Under the pieces are notes generated by a model. That model had not been told where the DNA came from, searched no databases, and was given only the letters and a program-made list of their open reading frames with translations. A stretch of DNA of 31,110 nucleotides, from contig NZ_CALKTT010000006.1 of the NCBI RefSeq assembly GCF_937997535.1, forward strand, positions 1 through 31,110, written 5' to 3'. Position numbers and translations under genes: made by a program. Shown here piece after piece: positions 8,119-15,739 of this stretch. The DNA comes from an uncultured Campylobacter sp. GTDB taxonomy: Bacteria > Campylobacterota > Campylobacteria > Campylobacterales > Campylobacteraceae. The stretch's first letter is position 1. Every line of letters starts with the position of its first letter.

Positions 8119-8635
8119 AATTCTCTCCTTAAAAAATTTAGTAATGATATAAAAATTAATATTAATCGGTGCTTTAAATTTAGGGCGAATTTTTTGGTGC
8201 CACGAGCATATAATTTGATCCAAGCGTAGCAGCGAACGCGAAAAGTTTATTTGCGGAGCTTAGCCCTAAAAAATGGAATTAGGCAGTATGCCAAGGTGCG
8301 GAATTTATCGGCTCGCCGCACTTAAATATAAACTGCTGAGTTAAATTTCATAGTGCATTTTACGGAATTTACCCAGCTTGCGGGATTAAATTTGATGCCT
8401 AGAGCGCTGGCAAACTCGGTATCAAAAGGATTTAATGTCGCAGGCGGGATAAATCTTACAAGCAAGCGCGCATTTGAGTATTTTAAAGCTATGCTAATTA
8501 TATCAATAAACAAAATTTAGGCGCAACGATCCGCAAGCGCGTGTCGCAAGATCGCCACGACAAATTTTGCCACAAGACGGCAGGCAAAAATAATTGACCA
8601 GATGCCGCTTACCACGCACAAAGGCGCGAGCACGA
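8119..8635. other. Intergenic stretch with one possible gene remnant
   Basis: No gene with a credible start was found. A plus-strand open stretch 8335-8519 reads protein-like (FTEFTQLAGLNLMPRA, then VAGGINLTSKRAFEYFKA) but lacks a ribosome site and an N-terminus. It may be the tail of a lost gene; I cannot assign a family. Confidence 0.35.
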
Positions 8636-9250
8636 TTAGTTATCGTTGATTACGTCCAAAATCTCTCTAGCGTGCACGGCGTAATCATTCGCCATCGATT
8701 TTTGAAAGATCCCGCCGATCTGCGCGTATGAGCCCTGACCGCCGCCGAAGAATTCCTCCTCGCCGAAGTTGCGCTCGTTTACGGCGATATTTTGGTTGTA
8801 GATCGGCTTTCCGTTTTTAAACATTTTTAGACGTAGATTGTAGCGCACGTAGGGCTTTGCCGAAACGTCGATGCCGTCGGAGCTGTAAAAGCCAAAGCCG
8901 AATGAGCTAAGCTCAGGCGCGATAACAAGCCCTTTACCTTGCAGCGCTTTTTCGTCGTCGGTAACGCTTACGCGCCTTAGGTAGGTGCCGAAGAAGCGCT
9001 TTGCCTCGCCTGCGACGAACTCGCCGACATCGATTTTAAGCTCATCGTCTCTGCCTAACTTCGAGCTTGCGACGTAGCTTTTTGTCCCCATTAGCTCGCT
9101 AGGGATGTAAATGAGCGCACTTTGCATGGCGTTGGTCGCACTTATAGTGTCGTCAAACGGCGCCACATCGGCGTTTTGATTAAACTGCGCTTCGTATGCG
9201 CAACCGCTAAAAAGCGCGCAAACTATTGCGGCTAGAAAGAAATTTTTCAT
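8636..9250 (-). CDS. Putative lipoprotein of unknown function
   Basis: A 204-residue protein with a short signal peptide and lipobox LFSG-C (C17), so predicted to be lipid-anchored in the cell envelope. I take the ATG at 9250 because GGAG lies 8 bases ahead of it; an ATG at 9262 would place that ribosome site inside the gene. The mature part has no motif I recognise. It contains an SDGIDVSAKPYVRYNLRLK strand-rich segment and a glycine-rich loop (EEEFFGGGQGSYAQIGG), compatible with a beta-rich envelope lipoprotein. It is intact, unlike its neighbours on both sides. Confidence 0.75.
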   Translation of the reverse strand: MKNFFLAAIVCALFSGCAYEAQFNQNADVAPFDDTISATNAMQSALIYIPSELMGTKSYVASSKLGRDDELKIDVGEFVAGEAKRFFGTYLRRVSVTDDEKALQGKGLVIAPELSSFGFGFYSSDGIDVSAKPYVRYNLRLKMFKNGKPIYNQNIAVNERNFGEEEFFGGGQGSYAQIGGIFQKSMANDYAVHAREILDVINDN

Positions 9251-9280
9251 TTTTTGCTCCATGTAAAAATTTTCGTAATT

Positions 9281-10179
9281 CTACCCCGCGGGTCTAAATT
9301 TTACGCTGAAACGGGCGGAATCGCTCTTTAATCCAAAGCTAAAAAACCGCCTAAGCTTACGTTTAAACGTGTCTTTTGGAATTTGCGTATCGCCGAAATC
9401 ATCGCTCCAAATTTCATTTTTATCGGTAAACAGGCCTTTATTTTGCGCCTGCGGCATAAAGACCACTTTATCTGTAATTTGGACGCCTTTTTGCTTAAAA
9501 TACTCTAGTATCTCATCCAGATCTCGCCTAGAATATATATTTATAAGGAAGTAATTCCTATTTTTGAACCTTAACACGATATTTTTGCGGATTAAACCCA
9601 AAGGCTCGCCCGCTCTTATCAGCATATAAATTTTAAACGGCAAGATGAATAATATGAAATTTATCGTATGATATAAAAACAATACAGCCTTTCCTATGTG
9701 TACCCCTATGGACGACTTTTTATACAGCTCGTATGGCGAAAATAGTGAAATCTTCCGTAGCTATTGTATAACTCAGATATAATGCAAAAGCTTATTTTAT
9801 CGACATCGCAGGCATTGCAAATTTTTATTATTTCCTCTTTCTTGACAAAATAAAAATCATTTAGCGCCTGATTTAGTGATCCGGGCTTATCGTCGAAAGC
9901 ATTTATATAGCTGATTTTATTATTTTCCAATAAAAAATACGCGGGACCGCCCTTTCTTTTAATAGGCCAAAGTAGCGTAGCCGGCAACAATAAAAAGACC
10001 ACTACGATAAACATAACTAAATCGGCACTAAAATGCGTGTAAAATTCTAAGTTTAACGGAGTAACTTCTAAATTGAATATTTTATATAAGCAACCGAGTG
10101 AAAGAAAAAGAACGATATTGTTTTGAAAGTAAACCGCTCTGTCTATGATTTTGATCGGCTCTTTGTCGTAATCCCTCAT
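9281..10179 (-). pseudogene. Membrane protein gene split by a frameshift
   Basis: Two adjacent minus-strand frames belong together. 10179-9706 begins MRDYDKEPIKIIDRA with two hydrophobic segments (NNIVLFLSLGCLY and LVMFIVVVFLLLPATLLW) and a soluble part. The sense continues in another frame as SPYELYKKSSIGVHIGKAV, then two more hydrophobic segments (LYHTINFILFILPF onward) and a soluble tail ending FSVKFRPAG at 9281. Adding one base in the run at 9739-9742 (AAAA on the plus strand) fuses them into about 299 residues; without it the second half would need a TTG start at 9682. The layout (2 TM, soluble, 2 TM, soluble) and the last residues match the neighbour at 10566-11255, so these are tandem paralogs. 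Function unknown. Confidence 0.75.
9282..9311. repeat. 30-base direct repeat, copy 1
   Basis: Identical over 30 bases to 10525-10554 (begins TACCCCGCGGGTCTAAA). On the minus strand it encodes FSVKFRPAG plus stop, the end of the frameshifted membrane protein. Confidence 0.9.
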
Positions 10180-10524
10180 AAAATTCCTTTTCGGTATGAT
10201 TTTCGTATTTTATCGTCGTCTAGCTTTCGACGCGTTTAAAGATGCGGGGTATTTGCGGAGGCGCTTGCGGCGAGGCGAGTTGCGACGAGCCGTGGTTATC
10301 TCAGTCAAGCAGACACTAGCAACTCATCTGAAGCTGCTTAGAGGATTGCTTCGGGTGCCGAGCGATCTCATCTGCGACTGCTTCGAGGACTACTTCGAGT
10401 ACCGAGAGATCCCATCTACGATTGCTGTGAGTAGAATTTTGCTCGAAATCCAGCCCAATCTCGCCGCGAAATACTCGCGCAGCATCCGCCTTTGTGCTTC
10501 GTTTACGTTTAGCCATAGCCAGAT
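10180..10524. other. Spacer between paralogous membrane proteins
   Basis: Short frames exist on both strands (10196-10540 plus, 10316-10516 minus, the latter starting MAKRKRSTKADAARVF) but neither has a good ribosome site or a known domain. It holds the 44-base tandem repeat at 10329-10416. I support no gene here. Confidence 0.45.
10329..10416. repeat. Imperfect 44-base tandem duplication
   Basis: 10329-10372 and 10373-10416 are two head-to-tail units sharing words such as GCTTCG, TACCGAG/TGCCGAG and GATCTCATC/GATCCCATC, roughly three quarters identical by eye. 44 is not a multiple of three, arguing against selection as a coding repeat. Confidence 0.65.
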
Positions 10525-10554
10525 TACCCCGCGGGTCTAAATTTTACGCTGAAA
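10525..10554. repeat. 30-base direct repeat, copy 2
   Basis: Exact copy of 9282-9311. It lies just past the stop of the 10566-11255 gene, in the same reading frame, again encoding FSVKFRPAG plus stop. The TGA of that gene may therefore be a premature stop relative to an ancestral shared C-terminus. Confidence 0.9.
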
Positions 10555-10565
10555 ACCGAAAAATT

Positions 10566-11255
10566 TCACGTCTTAATGTCGTAGCTGAAATTTTTCAAAA
10601 AATATATACGTAAAGCTTCGCGCTCGGCGCGGCTAGGACGGATGCAAAAAAATACCGCCGCGCCCGTATCGTCCCTCCCGCGCAGTAGCAGGCAGTCGCG
10701 CAGTCGAAGCCCTGCTCGCCCGTCTAGCCTTCGCGCGACGACGAGCTTTGAAGCGATCAAAATCGCAAAAATGCCCGCCGCTGCATAGATTGCAGCCTCG
10801 ACGAAGCCGAATTTGATCGTCAAAAACACGCCCGCGACGTATGCGAAAAGAAGCAAGAATTTTAAAATTTCTTGCAGTTTCAAAAACCGCTCGTAGCTTA
10901 TAAGCGGCACGCGAAACGTCCGCACAAAGCCAAACGACGGCTCTATCAGATCAACGCATCCAAGCATAAGATCGTATTTGTCTAGCCCTCTGCGAAAGGA
11001 TATTTTAAGCTCGTCAAATTCCACGCGCGTCGCCTCTTTGCTACCGCTCCGCAGATAAAGCAGCGCCAAAAACACAAAAACGATCGTCAGACTAGGTTTG
11101 GCTTGCTGCGAGCGTAGCGGGCTATCCGTGTAAAACAGCTCCCCCGATCCGCCGATATCCAAAGAGATAAAAATGCAAAAAAACGCAAGGATAGAGGCGG
11201 AGAAAATTCTATAAAACGTATCATCGCAGATGAGGCTGAATTCGGGCTTTTGCAT
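10566..11255 (-). CDS. Four-segment membrane protein, paralog of the 9281-10179 gene
   Basis: A 229-residue protein with hydrophobic segments near residues 17-32 (FSASILAFFCIFISLD), 54-67, 131-148 and 150-170, separated by a soluble loop (about 70-125) and followed by a basic soluble tail (LRLRDCLLLRGRDDTG to KNFSYDIKT). The first residue overlaps the stop of the upstream acetyltransferase gene, so the two are probably co-translated. Layout and the tail segment (hydrophobic strand, then a helix ending in YFLKNFSYDI) resemble LEYFKQKGVQI of its frameshifted neighbour. No catalytic motif is visible. After the TGA at 10566 the frame stays open for a short FSVKFRPAG extension shared with that neighbour. 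Confidence 0.7.
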   Translation of the reverse strand: MQKPEFSLICDDTFYRIFSASILAFFCIFISLDIGGSGELFYTDSPLRSQQAKPSLTIVFVFLALLYLRSGSKEATRVEFDELKISFRRGLDKYDLMLGCVDLIEPSFGFVRTFRVPLISYERFLKLQEILKFLLLFAYVAGVFLTIKFGFVEAAIYAAAGIFAILIASKLVVARRLDGRAGLRLRDCLLLRGRDDTGAAVFFCIRPSRAEREALRIYFLKNFSYDIKT

Positions 11256-12604
11256 TAGTTTTTGTATAGCGGCGCGTCGGTGATTTTAAATCTAAATTTA
11301 TTGCCCGCGCCGATAAATTTCACGAAGCTCGCTACGTCAAATCCCTGCTGCGGCGCCGTTAGCGACGGCCTAGCAAGGATCTCGAAGCTAAGGCCTGCGT
11401 AGTTGAAAAACTTGCCGCAGCGCCGAAAGCCGTGCCTACCGTAGAATTCTATGCGGCGCAGGCGCTGCGCGAGATTGGGCGCGTCCTCGTGCGGAGGCTC
11501 GACGTCAAGGACGATTTGCGCGCTCGGATTTTGCGTGACGATGAGCGCGAGCAGCCTTGAGCCGATCCCCAGTCCGCGAAATTTCGCATCGATGCCGAGG
11601 TAGGCCACGTAAAAAATCCCGCTCTCCCCACCGCTTGAAATTTCGCTCTCATCGTAGCGCAAAATTTCGCTTTCTGCGGCGATCGATGAAATTTTGCTCT
11701 CCGCGGCGCTTGATGAAATTTCATCTCTTCTGGCGCTTGATAAAATTTTGCCGCCCGCACCGCAAATCAAACGGTCCGCGTCGATCGGAATTTTGCTATC
11801 TGCGCTCGCATTTAAAATTTTATCGCCGCTAAAAGGCTGCGCTTTTTGGCTCGGGTTTTTGCCGCTAGCAACGCTAAAAAATTTTGCCTCTGAAAATTCC
11901 GCTTTATCGCTTGGGATTTCATCCTCTGTGCCTTCAAATTCCGCGCCGCTATGGGCTTTGGATCTTAAAATTTTATCCGCATTTAGGCGAGACGGCGGCT
12001 GTTTGTGGTGCAAAACCGCGCGCTTGTAGGTTTGCACGGTCCTATAGACGCAAAACCCAACGAGCTCCTCGCCGCTTAAATTTTGCGCCGCCGCATTGGA
12101 ATTTTCGCCTGTCGCCGCGCCGGGATTTTTACTTTCCAAGCTGTATTTTTCACGCGTCGCATTAGATTTTTTATCCGCTGCGTCGCGATTTTTACTTTCT
12201 GAGCTGGATTTTTTACTCGTCGTATTATATTTTTTGTCAGCCGCGCCGCGATTTTCGGAACTCAAAGAGGTTAATTCTGCCGCGCCGCAGTCGCTCGCAT
12301 CGGAATTTTTACTCGCAGCATCGCGATCTTGGCTAGCTTCGCCGCGATCCCGCTTTGCCGCGCAAAAATCCTGCTTCGGCGCGCATAAATTTTCACTCGC
12401 CGCCGCACGATTTTTACCCGTAGCGCCGCCAGCGACTAGGGCGCTAAAATCCTCGAAAATCGCCGCGATTTCAAGCTGTTCTTTGCGCGACATTTTTAAG
12501 AAATTTTTTATGCTGATACGCTCGATTTCGGGGAATGCCGCGACGTTGATCGCCTCTATGCGCGCGATCAATGCCGAGCCCTCGCCGATACGCTCAAGTC
12601 TCAT
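11255..12604 (-). CDS. GNAT-family N-acetyltransferase with two large low-complexity inserts
   Basis: The conserved core is a GNAT acetyltransferase split in three: residues 1-56 (first strand and helices), 179-199 (VGFCVYRTVQTYKRAVLHH) and 327-415, which holds the acetyl-CoA motif A (IDAKFRGLGIGSRLLALIV, 338-356), a strand (AQIVLDVEPP) and IEFYGRHGFRR typical of motif B. Between them lie two S/A/K/N-rich inserts (about 57-178 and 200-326), making 449 residues where RimI-like enzymes have about 150-180. Insert one includes a 21-residue tandem repeat. The frame stays open throughout, so the inserts appear translated. The substrate (ribosomal protein alanine or a small molecule) cannot be told. 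It is transcribed with the membrane protein downstream. Confidence 0.8.
   Translation of the reverse strand: MRLERIGEGSALIARIEAINVAAFPEIERISIKNFLKMSRKEQLEIAAIFEDFSALVAGGATGKNRAAASENLCAPKQDFCAAKRDRGEASQDRDAASKNSDASDCGAAELTSLSSENRGAADKKYNTTSKKSSSESKNRDAADKKSNATREKYSLESKNPGAATGENSNAAAQNLSGEELVGFCVYRTVQTYKRAVLHHKQPPSRLNADKILRSKAHSGAEFEGTEDEIPSDKAEFSEAKFFSVASGKNPSQKAQPFSGDKILNASADSKIPIDADRLICGAGGKILSSARRDEISSSAAESKISSIAAESEILRYDESEISSGGESGIFYVAYLGIDAKFRGLGIGSRLLALIVTQNPSAQIVLDVEPPHEDAPNLAQRLRRIEFYGRHGFRRCGKFFNYAGLSFEILARPSLTAPQQGFDVASFVKFIGAGNKFRFKITDAPLYKN
12128..12253 (-). repeat. 63-base (21-residue) tandem repeat inside the acetyltransferase gene
   Basis: Residues 118-138 (NRGAADKKYNTTSKK...) and 139-159 (NRDAADKKSNATREK...) are adjacent copies, with a partial third starting NPGAATGENSN at 160. 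Confidence 0.8.
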
Positions 12605-12731
12605 TTGCCCTCCTTGTCGCGATAGGCCTACCGCGTAAATTTAAAATTTGCCCGCCTCGCTCGCGAGAATTTCATCGCTCGCTCCTAAAATTTCATGAAA
12701 TTTCGCAAAATTTAAAGGCGCCCCTCTAAAT

Positions 12732-13847
12732 TTAATCCTCGCCGTAAATTCGCTTTAAATTCCCTAGCGTCGCGCTCGCGTTTAGCAGCAGCGCATCGGC
12801 GATCGCCAGCCGTGCCATCGCGGTGGCTACGACGCTGCCGCGCACGGCGATACACGGATCGTGCCGCCCGCGCAGCTCGCAGATCGCGTCTGCGCCGCGC
12901 ACGTCCACGCTGCGCTGCGCCATAAAAATGCTCGGAGTAGGCTTAAAATGCGTCGCAATCTCGATAGGCGCGCCGCTACTTATGCCGCCTAAGATTCCGC
13001 CTGCATTGTTGCTTGCGAAATTTGCGCCGATCTTGCCGCCGTTGGTGCGGATCGCATCCTTGCTAGCGCGCATAAAATCGTTATTTTCGCTACCTTTTAG
13101 CGTGCTTGCCTTCACTCCTGCGCCGATCTGCACGGCCTTTACGCCGTTTATGCCCATCATCGCGCCCGCAAGCGCCGCATCCAGCTTGCCGTACAGCGGC
13201 TCGCCGAGCCCCGCAGGCACGCCCGTAACGCGCGTCAGCACGCAGCCGCCAATACTATCGCCCGCATTTTTGACGCTTAGAATTAACTCCTTTTGCGCGC
13301 TCTCCGCAGCGGGATCGAGTGCGAAAATTTCGCTGTTTTGCGCAAAGTCGAAGTCCAAATTTTCCGCGTAAATTTCGCCCACGCCGTAAATCCCGCTTTT
13401 TACGGAAATTTTAAAGTGATTTAGCAGGATTTGCGCGAACGCCCCCGCAGCCACGCGTACGGCGGTTTCGCGCGCACTTGTCCGCCCGCCGCCTCGGTAA
13501 TCGCGCAGTCCGTATTTGGCAAAATATGTAAAATCGGCGTGTGCGGGGCGGAAAATATCCTTTAGATTTTCGTAGTCCTTTGAGTGCTGATTTGCGTTGC
13601 GGATGATAAATCCGATCGGCGCGCCGGTGCTGCGACCGTCAAAAATTCCGCTTAAAATTTCGATCTCGTCGGCTTCTTTGCGCGGCGTAGCGTATTTGCC
13701 GCCTGGTTTGCGGCGGTCAAGCTCGCTTTGGATATTTGAAGGCTCGATCGCCACGCCCGCCGGAAAGCCGTCCAAAACGCCGCCGATCGCCGCGCCGTGG
13801 CTCTCGCCGAAGGTGCTAAGGCGCAATCTCTCGCCGAAAGTATTCAT
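12732..13847 (-). CDS. aroC: Chorismate synthase
   Basis: Converts 5-enolpyruvylshikimate-3-phosphate to chorismate with reduced FMN, the last shared step of aromatic amino acid synthesis. The 371 residues are full length. Signatures: LSTFGESHGAAIGGVLDGFPAG (split over 11-32), RRKPGGKYATPRKE, FRPAHADFTYFAKYG, RDYRGGGRTSARET and the C-terminal GRHDPCIAVR. ATG 13847 overlaps the rnc stop (CTATGA) and is preceded by AAGGAGG, a strong ribosome site inside rnc. It is the last gene of the rnhA-rnc-aroC direction group, matching Campylobacter gene order. The 127-base gap before the acetyltransferase gene holds only AT-rich sequence. Confidence 0.97.
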   Translation of the reverse strand: MNTFGERLRLSTFGESHGAAIGGVLDGFPAGVAIEPSNIQSELDRRKPGGKYATPRKEADEIEILSGIFDGRSTGAPIGFIIRNANQHSKDYENLKDIFRPAHADFTYFAKYGLRDYRGGGRTSARETAVRVAAGAFAQILLNHFKISVKSGIYGVGEIYAENLDFDFAQNSEIFALDPAAESAQKELILSVKNAGDSIGGCVLTRVTGVPAGLGEPLYGKLDAALAGAMMGINGVKAVQIGAGVKASTLKGSENNDFMRASKDAIRTNGGKIGANFASNNAGGILGGISSGAPIEIATHFKPTPSIFMAQRSVDVRGADAICELRGRHDPCIAVRGSVVATAMARLAIADALLLNASATLGNLKRIYGED

Positions 13848-14743
13848 AGCGCGCCTCCTTGTCTATCCGTATCACGCCCGTTTCGCTCATTGCTTTTTTT
13901 AGCGCTCGGCGTGCCGCCTGATGCGCCGGCGCGGTCGCTCTTTTTGCAGCCATGCGCCCGTCCGCTGCCGCCTCGTGAGCCTTTTTTGCCGTCCTGAGCG
14001 CAGTTCGCGCCGCTTTGTACGTCACTGGCGCATGCCGTTTGCTCACTATTTTTCGCGCTAGTGCCGTGTGAGGCGCCGTTTTGTAAAAGCTCGATCGCAA
14101 TTTGCGCGCATTTTTGCTCTGCTTCTTTTTTGCTGGCTCCCACGGCGGAGGAGAGCCGCTTGCCGCCAACAAGCGCCGCCATTTCGAAGCTTTTTTTATG
14201 ATCTGGGCCGCTCGAGCCTAAAAGAACATATTCGGGCGTGACGCCGAATTTTGCCTGCGTGAGTTCTTGCAGCGCGGTTTTGTAGTCTCGCACGAGCTCG
14301 TTAAAGCTGATGCGCGGATAGAGGATTTCTAAGATTGCGGTCGCGATGCGGGCGGTGTTTTGCAGCCCGCTCTCAAGATAGACGGCGCCCATTATCGCCT
14401 CAAAGGCGTCCGAAAGCAGCGAGGGTTTCTCGCGTCCGCCATTGCGCTCCTCGGACAGCGACATATTCAGGTTCTCGCCGATGCCCAAAAATTTTGCAAA
14501 TTTAGAAAAGCTGCTTTCGTTCACGAGCGCGGCGCGCAGCTTGCTCAGATCGCCCTCATCGCTGCTAAATTTTTTGAAAAGATACTCGCCCACGATCAGA
14601 TCCATCACCGCATCGCCTAAAAATTCCAGCCTCTCGTTGTTGTGCCCGTTTTTGGCGCTTTTGTGCGTAAGAGCGATCTTGAGGTGGGTTAAATTTTGAA
14701 ATTTATAGCCCAGTTTTTCTTGTAATTTTTCTAAATTTTGCAT
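13844..14743 (-). CDS. rnc: Ribonuclease III with long basic low-complexity tail
   Basis: RNase III cuts double-stranded RNA in rRNA and mRNA maturation. Residues 1-150 are the catalytic domain with the signature NERLEFLGDA (36-45; catalytic E40, D44) and SDAFEAIMGAVYLE (111-124). The dsRNA-binding domain spans about 153-221 (DYKTALQELTQAKFG to SKKEAEQKCAQIAIELL). The 78-residue tail (222-299) is unusual: G/S/A/K/N-rich, with cysteines and repeated KKS and GASGG words; the family normally ends with the second domain. I choose ATG 14743 (AAAAAGG upstream) over TTG 14749. Neighbours rnhA and aroC fit the Campylobacter order. Confidence 0.96.
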   Translation of the reverse strand: MQNLEKLQEKLGYKFQNLTHLKIALTHKSAKNGHNNERLEFLGDAVMDLIVGEYLFKKFSSDEGDLSKLRAALVNESSFSKFAKFLGIGENLNMSLSEERNGGREKPSLLSDAFEAIMGAVYLESGLQNTARIATAILEILYPRISFNELVRDYKTALQELTQAKFGVTPEYVLLGSSGPDHKKSFEMAALVGGKRLSSAVGASKKEAEQKCAQIAIELLQNGASHGTSAKNSEQTACASDVQSGANCAQDGKKGSRGGSGRAHGCKKSDRAGASGGTPSAKKSNERNGRDTDRQGGAL

Positions 14744-15316
14744 TATCAACCTTTTTATAAAATTCTACGAAATCCGCGGCAGCCCGCACGCAAACGGCAT
14801 CCGGTGCGAACAAAACCTGCGCAAACGAAACGAACGCGAGTAGAACCTGCGCTAAATTTACACTAATGCGGCGGATAAAACGCATTAGCAACGATCTGCG
14901 GCGAATAAAATTTAAACGTAGCCCGCCAATTCTAACACAAACCGCACCAAAGCTAGCTTACCGCAAACGAAATCCTCGCCAAAAACACACTCGCCGCGAA
15001 TACAGTCGCGCCAAAGCCTGCTCACTGCTAACGAAATTTCCGCCAAAGTTCGCCCACCCAATCCACGCACAAATAAGTGCGAGCTTGCGCGAGCAAACGC
15101 GAACGAATAGAACGTATCAAAGCTAAACCGCGCCGAAGCCCACTTGCTGCACATACAATCCACGCCAAAAACACGCCTGCCCCCAAATACAAGAGCTCGA
15201 TTGCGTGAACGAAAGCGTCAAAACCGGCTTCGGGCGATAAAATTTACGCCGAGGCGGCTCTGCGTGCAAAGTAAACGCGGGCAAATCCGCGCAACCACAA
15301 GCTTTGCCGCAGAATT
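14744..15316. other. Long intergenic stretch with degenerate repeats between rnhA and rnc
   Basis: No gene is supported; overlapping frames on both strands lack starts and domains. It holds an imperfect repeat of about 63 bases (14941-15003, 15006-15066 and 15127-15190; shared core CGCCAAAAACAC in the outer two). It also has a perfect 8-base hairpin CTAATGCG/CGCATTAG (14863-14870 with 14881-14888, 10-base loop). It may carry the rnc promoter, though I see no clear -10 box. Confidence 0.6.
14941..15190. repeat. Three imperfect ~63-base repeats in non-coding DNA
   Basis: Units at 14941-15003 and 15127-15190 align well by eye (ACCGC.CC.AAGC...CTT...AATCC.CGCCAAAAACAC...GCC...AATAC). The middle unit 15006-15066 is more diverged. 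Confidence 0.6.
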
Positions 15317-15739
15317 TTAGCCCTTTATCGCTTCTGCTGCCGCGCGAGCCATAGCATCGCACTCCTCATTTTGCGGATGACCCGCATGCCCCTTGACCCA
15401 GGAGGCTTTGATCTCGTGAGGCGCTGCCGCCGCAAGGTATCTACGCCACAGATCCGCGTTTTTTTTGCCCTTAAAATCGGTAGCGACCCACTTTGCGAGC
15501 CAGGAATTTATCGCTTTAACGACATATTCGCTGTCGGTAAAAAGCTCGACGCGGCAGGGCTGCTTAAGCGCGCTAAGCCCCATTATAGCGGCTGTTAGCT
15601 CCATTTGATTATTGGTCGTCATCGCCTCTGCGCCGCTTGCCTTTTTTATCGCGTCGCCATATTGCAGTATGTAAGCCCAGCCGCCCGCTCCAGGGTTTCC
15701 GAGACAACTGCCGTCGCTAAAAAGTTTGACCGATTTCAC
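15317..15739 (-). CDS. rnhA: Ribonuclease HI
   Basis: Degrades the RNA strand of RNA-DNA hybrids. The 140 residues are a complete type 1 RNase H: LFSDGSCLGNPGAGGWA (first catalytic Asp, D9), TTNNQMELTAAI (catalytic Glu), ELFTDSEYV (Asp) and VKGHAGHPQNEECDAMA (His loop and final Asp). The start lies within the end of the upstream TPR gene (23-base overlap), implying coupled expression. It is separated from rnc by an unusually long gap. Confidence 0.96.
   Translation of the reverse strand: MKSVKLFSDGSCLGNPGAGGWAYILQYGDAIKKASGAEAMTTNNQMELTAAIMGLSALKQPCRVELFTDSEYVVKAINSWLAKWVATDFKGKKNADLWRRYLAAAAPHEIKASWVKGHAGHPQNEECDAMARAAAEAIKG

Noticed and set aside
10316..10516. 66-codon minus-strand frame starting MAKRKRSTKADAARVF
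   Set aside because: The N-terminus looks tempting but there is no clear ribosome site, the tandem repeat unit (44 bases) is out of phase with coding, and no family is recognised.
10196..10540. 114-codon plus-strand frame in the paralog spacer
   Set aside because: No ribosome site, arginine-rich translation typical of an antisense shadow, and it runs through the 44-base tandem repeat and the 30-base repeat without any domain.
11557..12638. Several long plus-strand frames opposite the acetyltransferase gene
   Set aside because: They arise from the low-complexity inserts read antisense; the minus strand carries the GNAT motifs.
14866..15163. Overlapping frames on both strands between rnc and rnhA
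   Set aside because: Composition mirrors the 63-base repeats; no start context or domain on either strand.
14941..15190. Possible CRISPR-like repeat array
   Set aside because: Units are about 63 bases, imperfect, only three, with no regular spacers and no cas genes.
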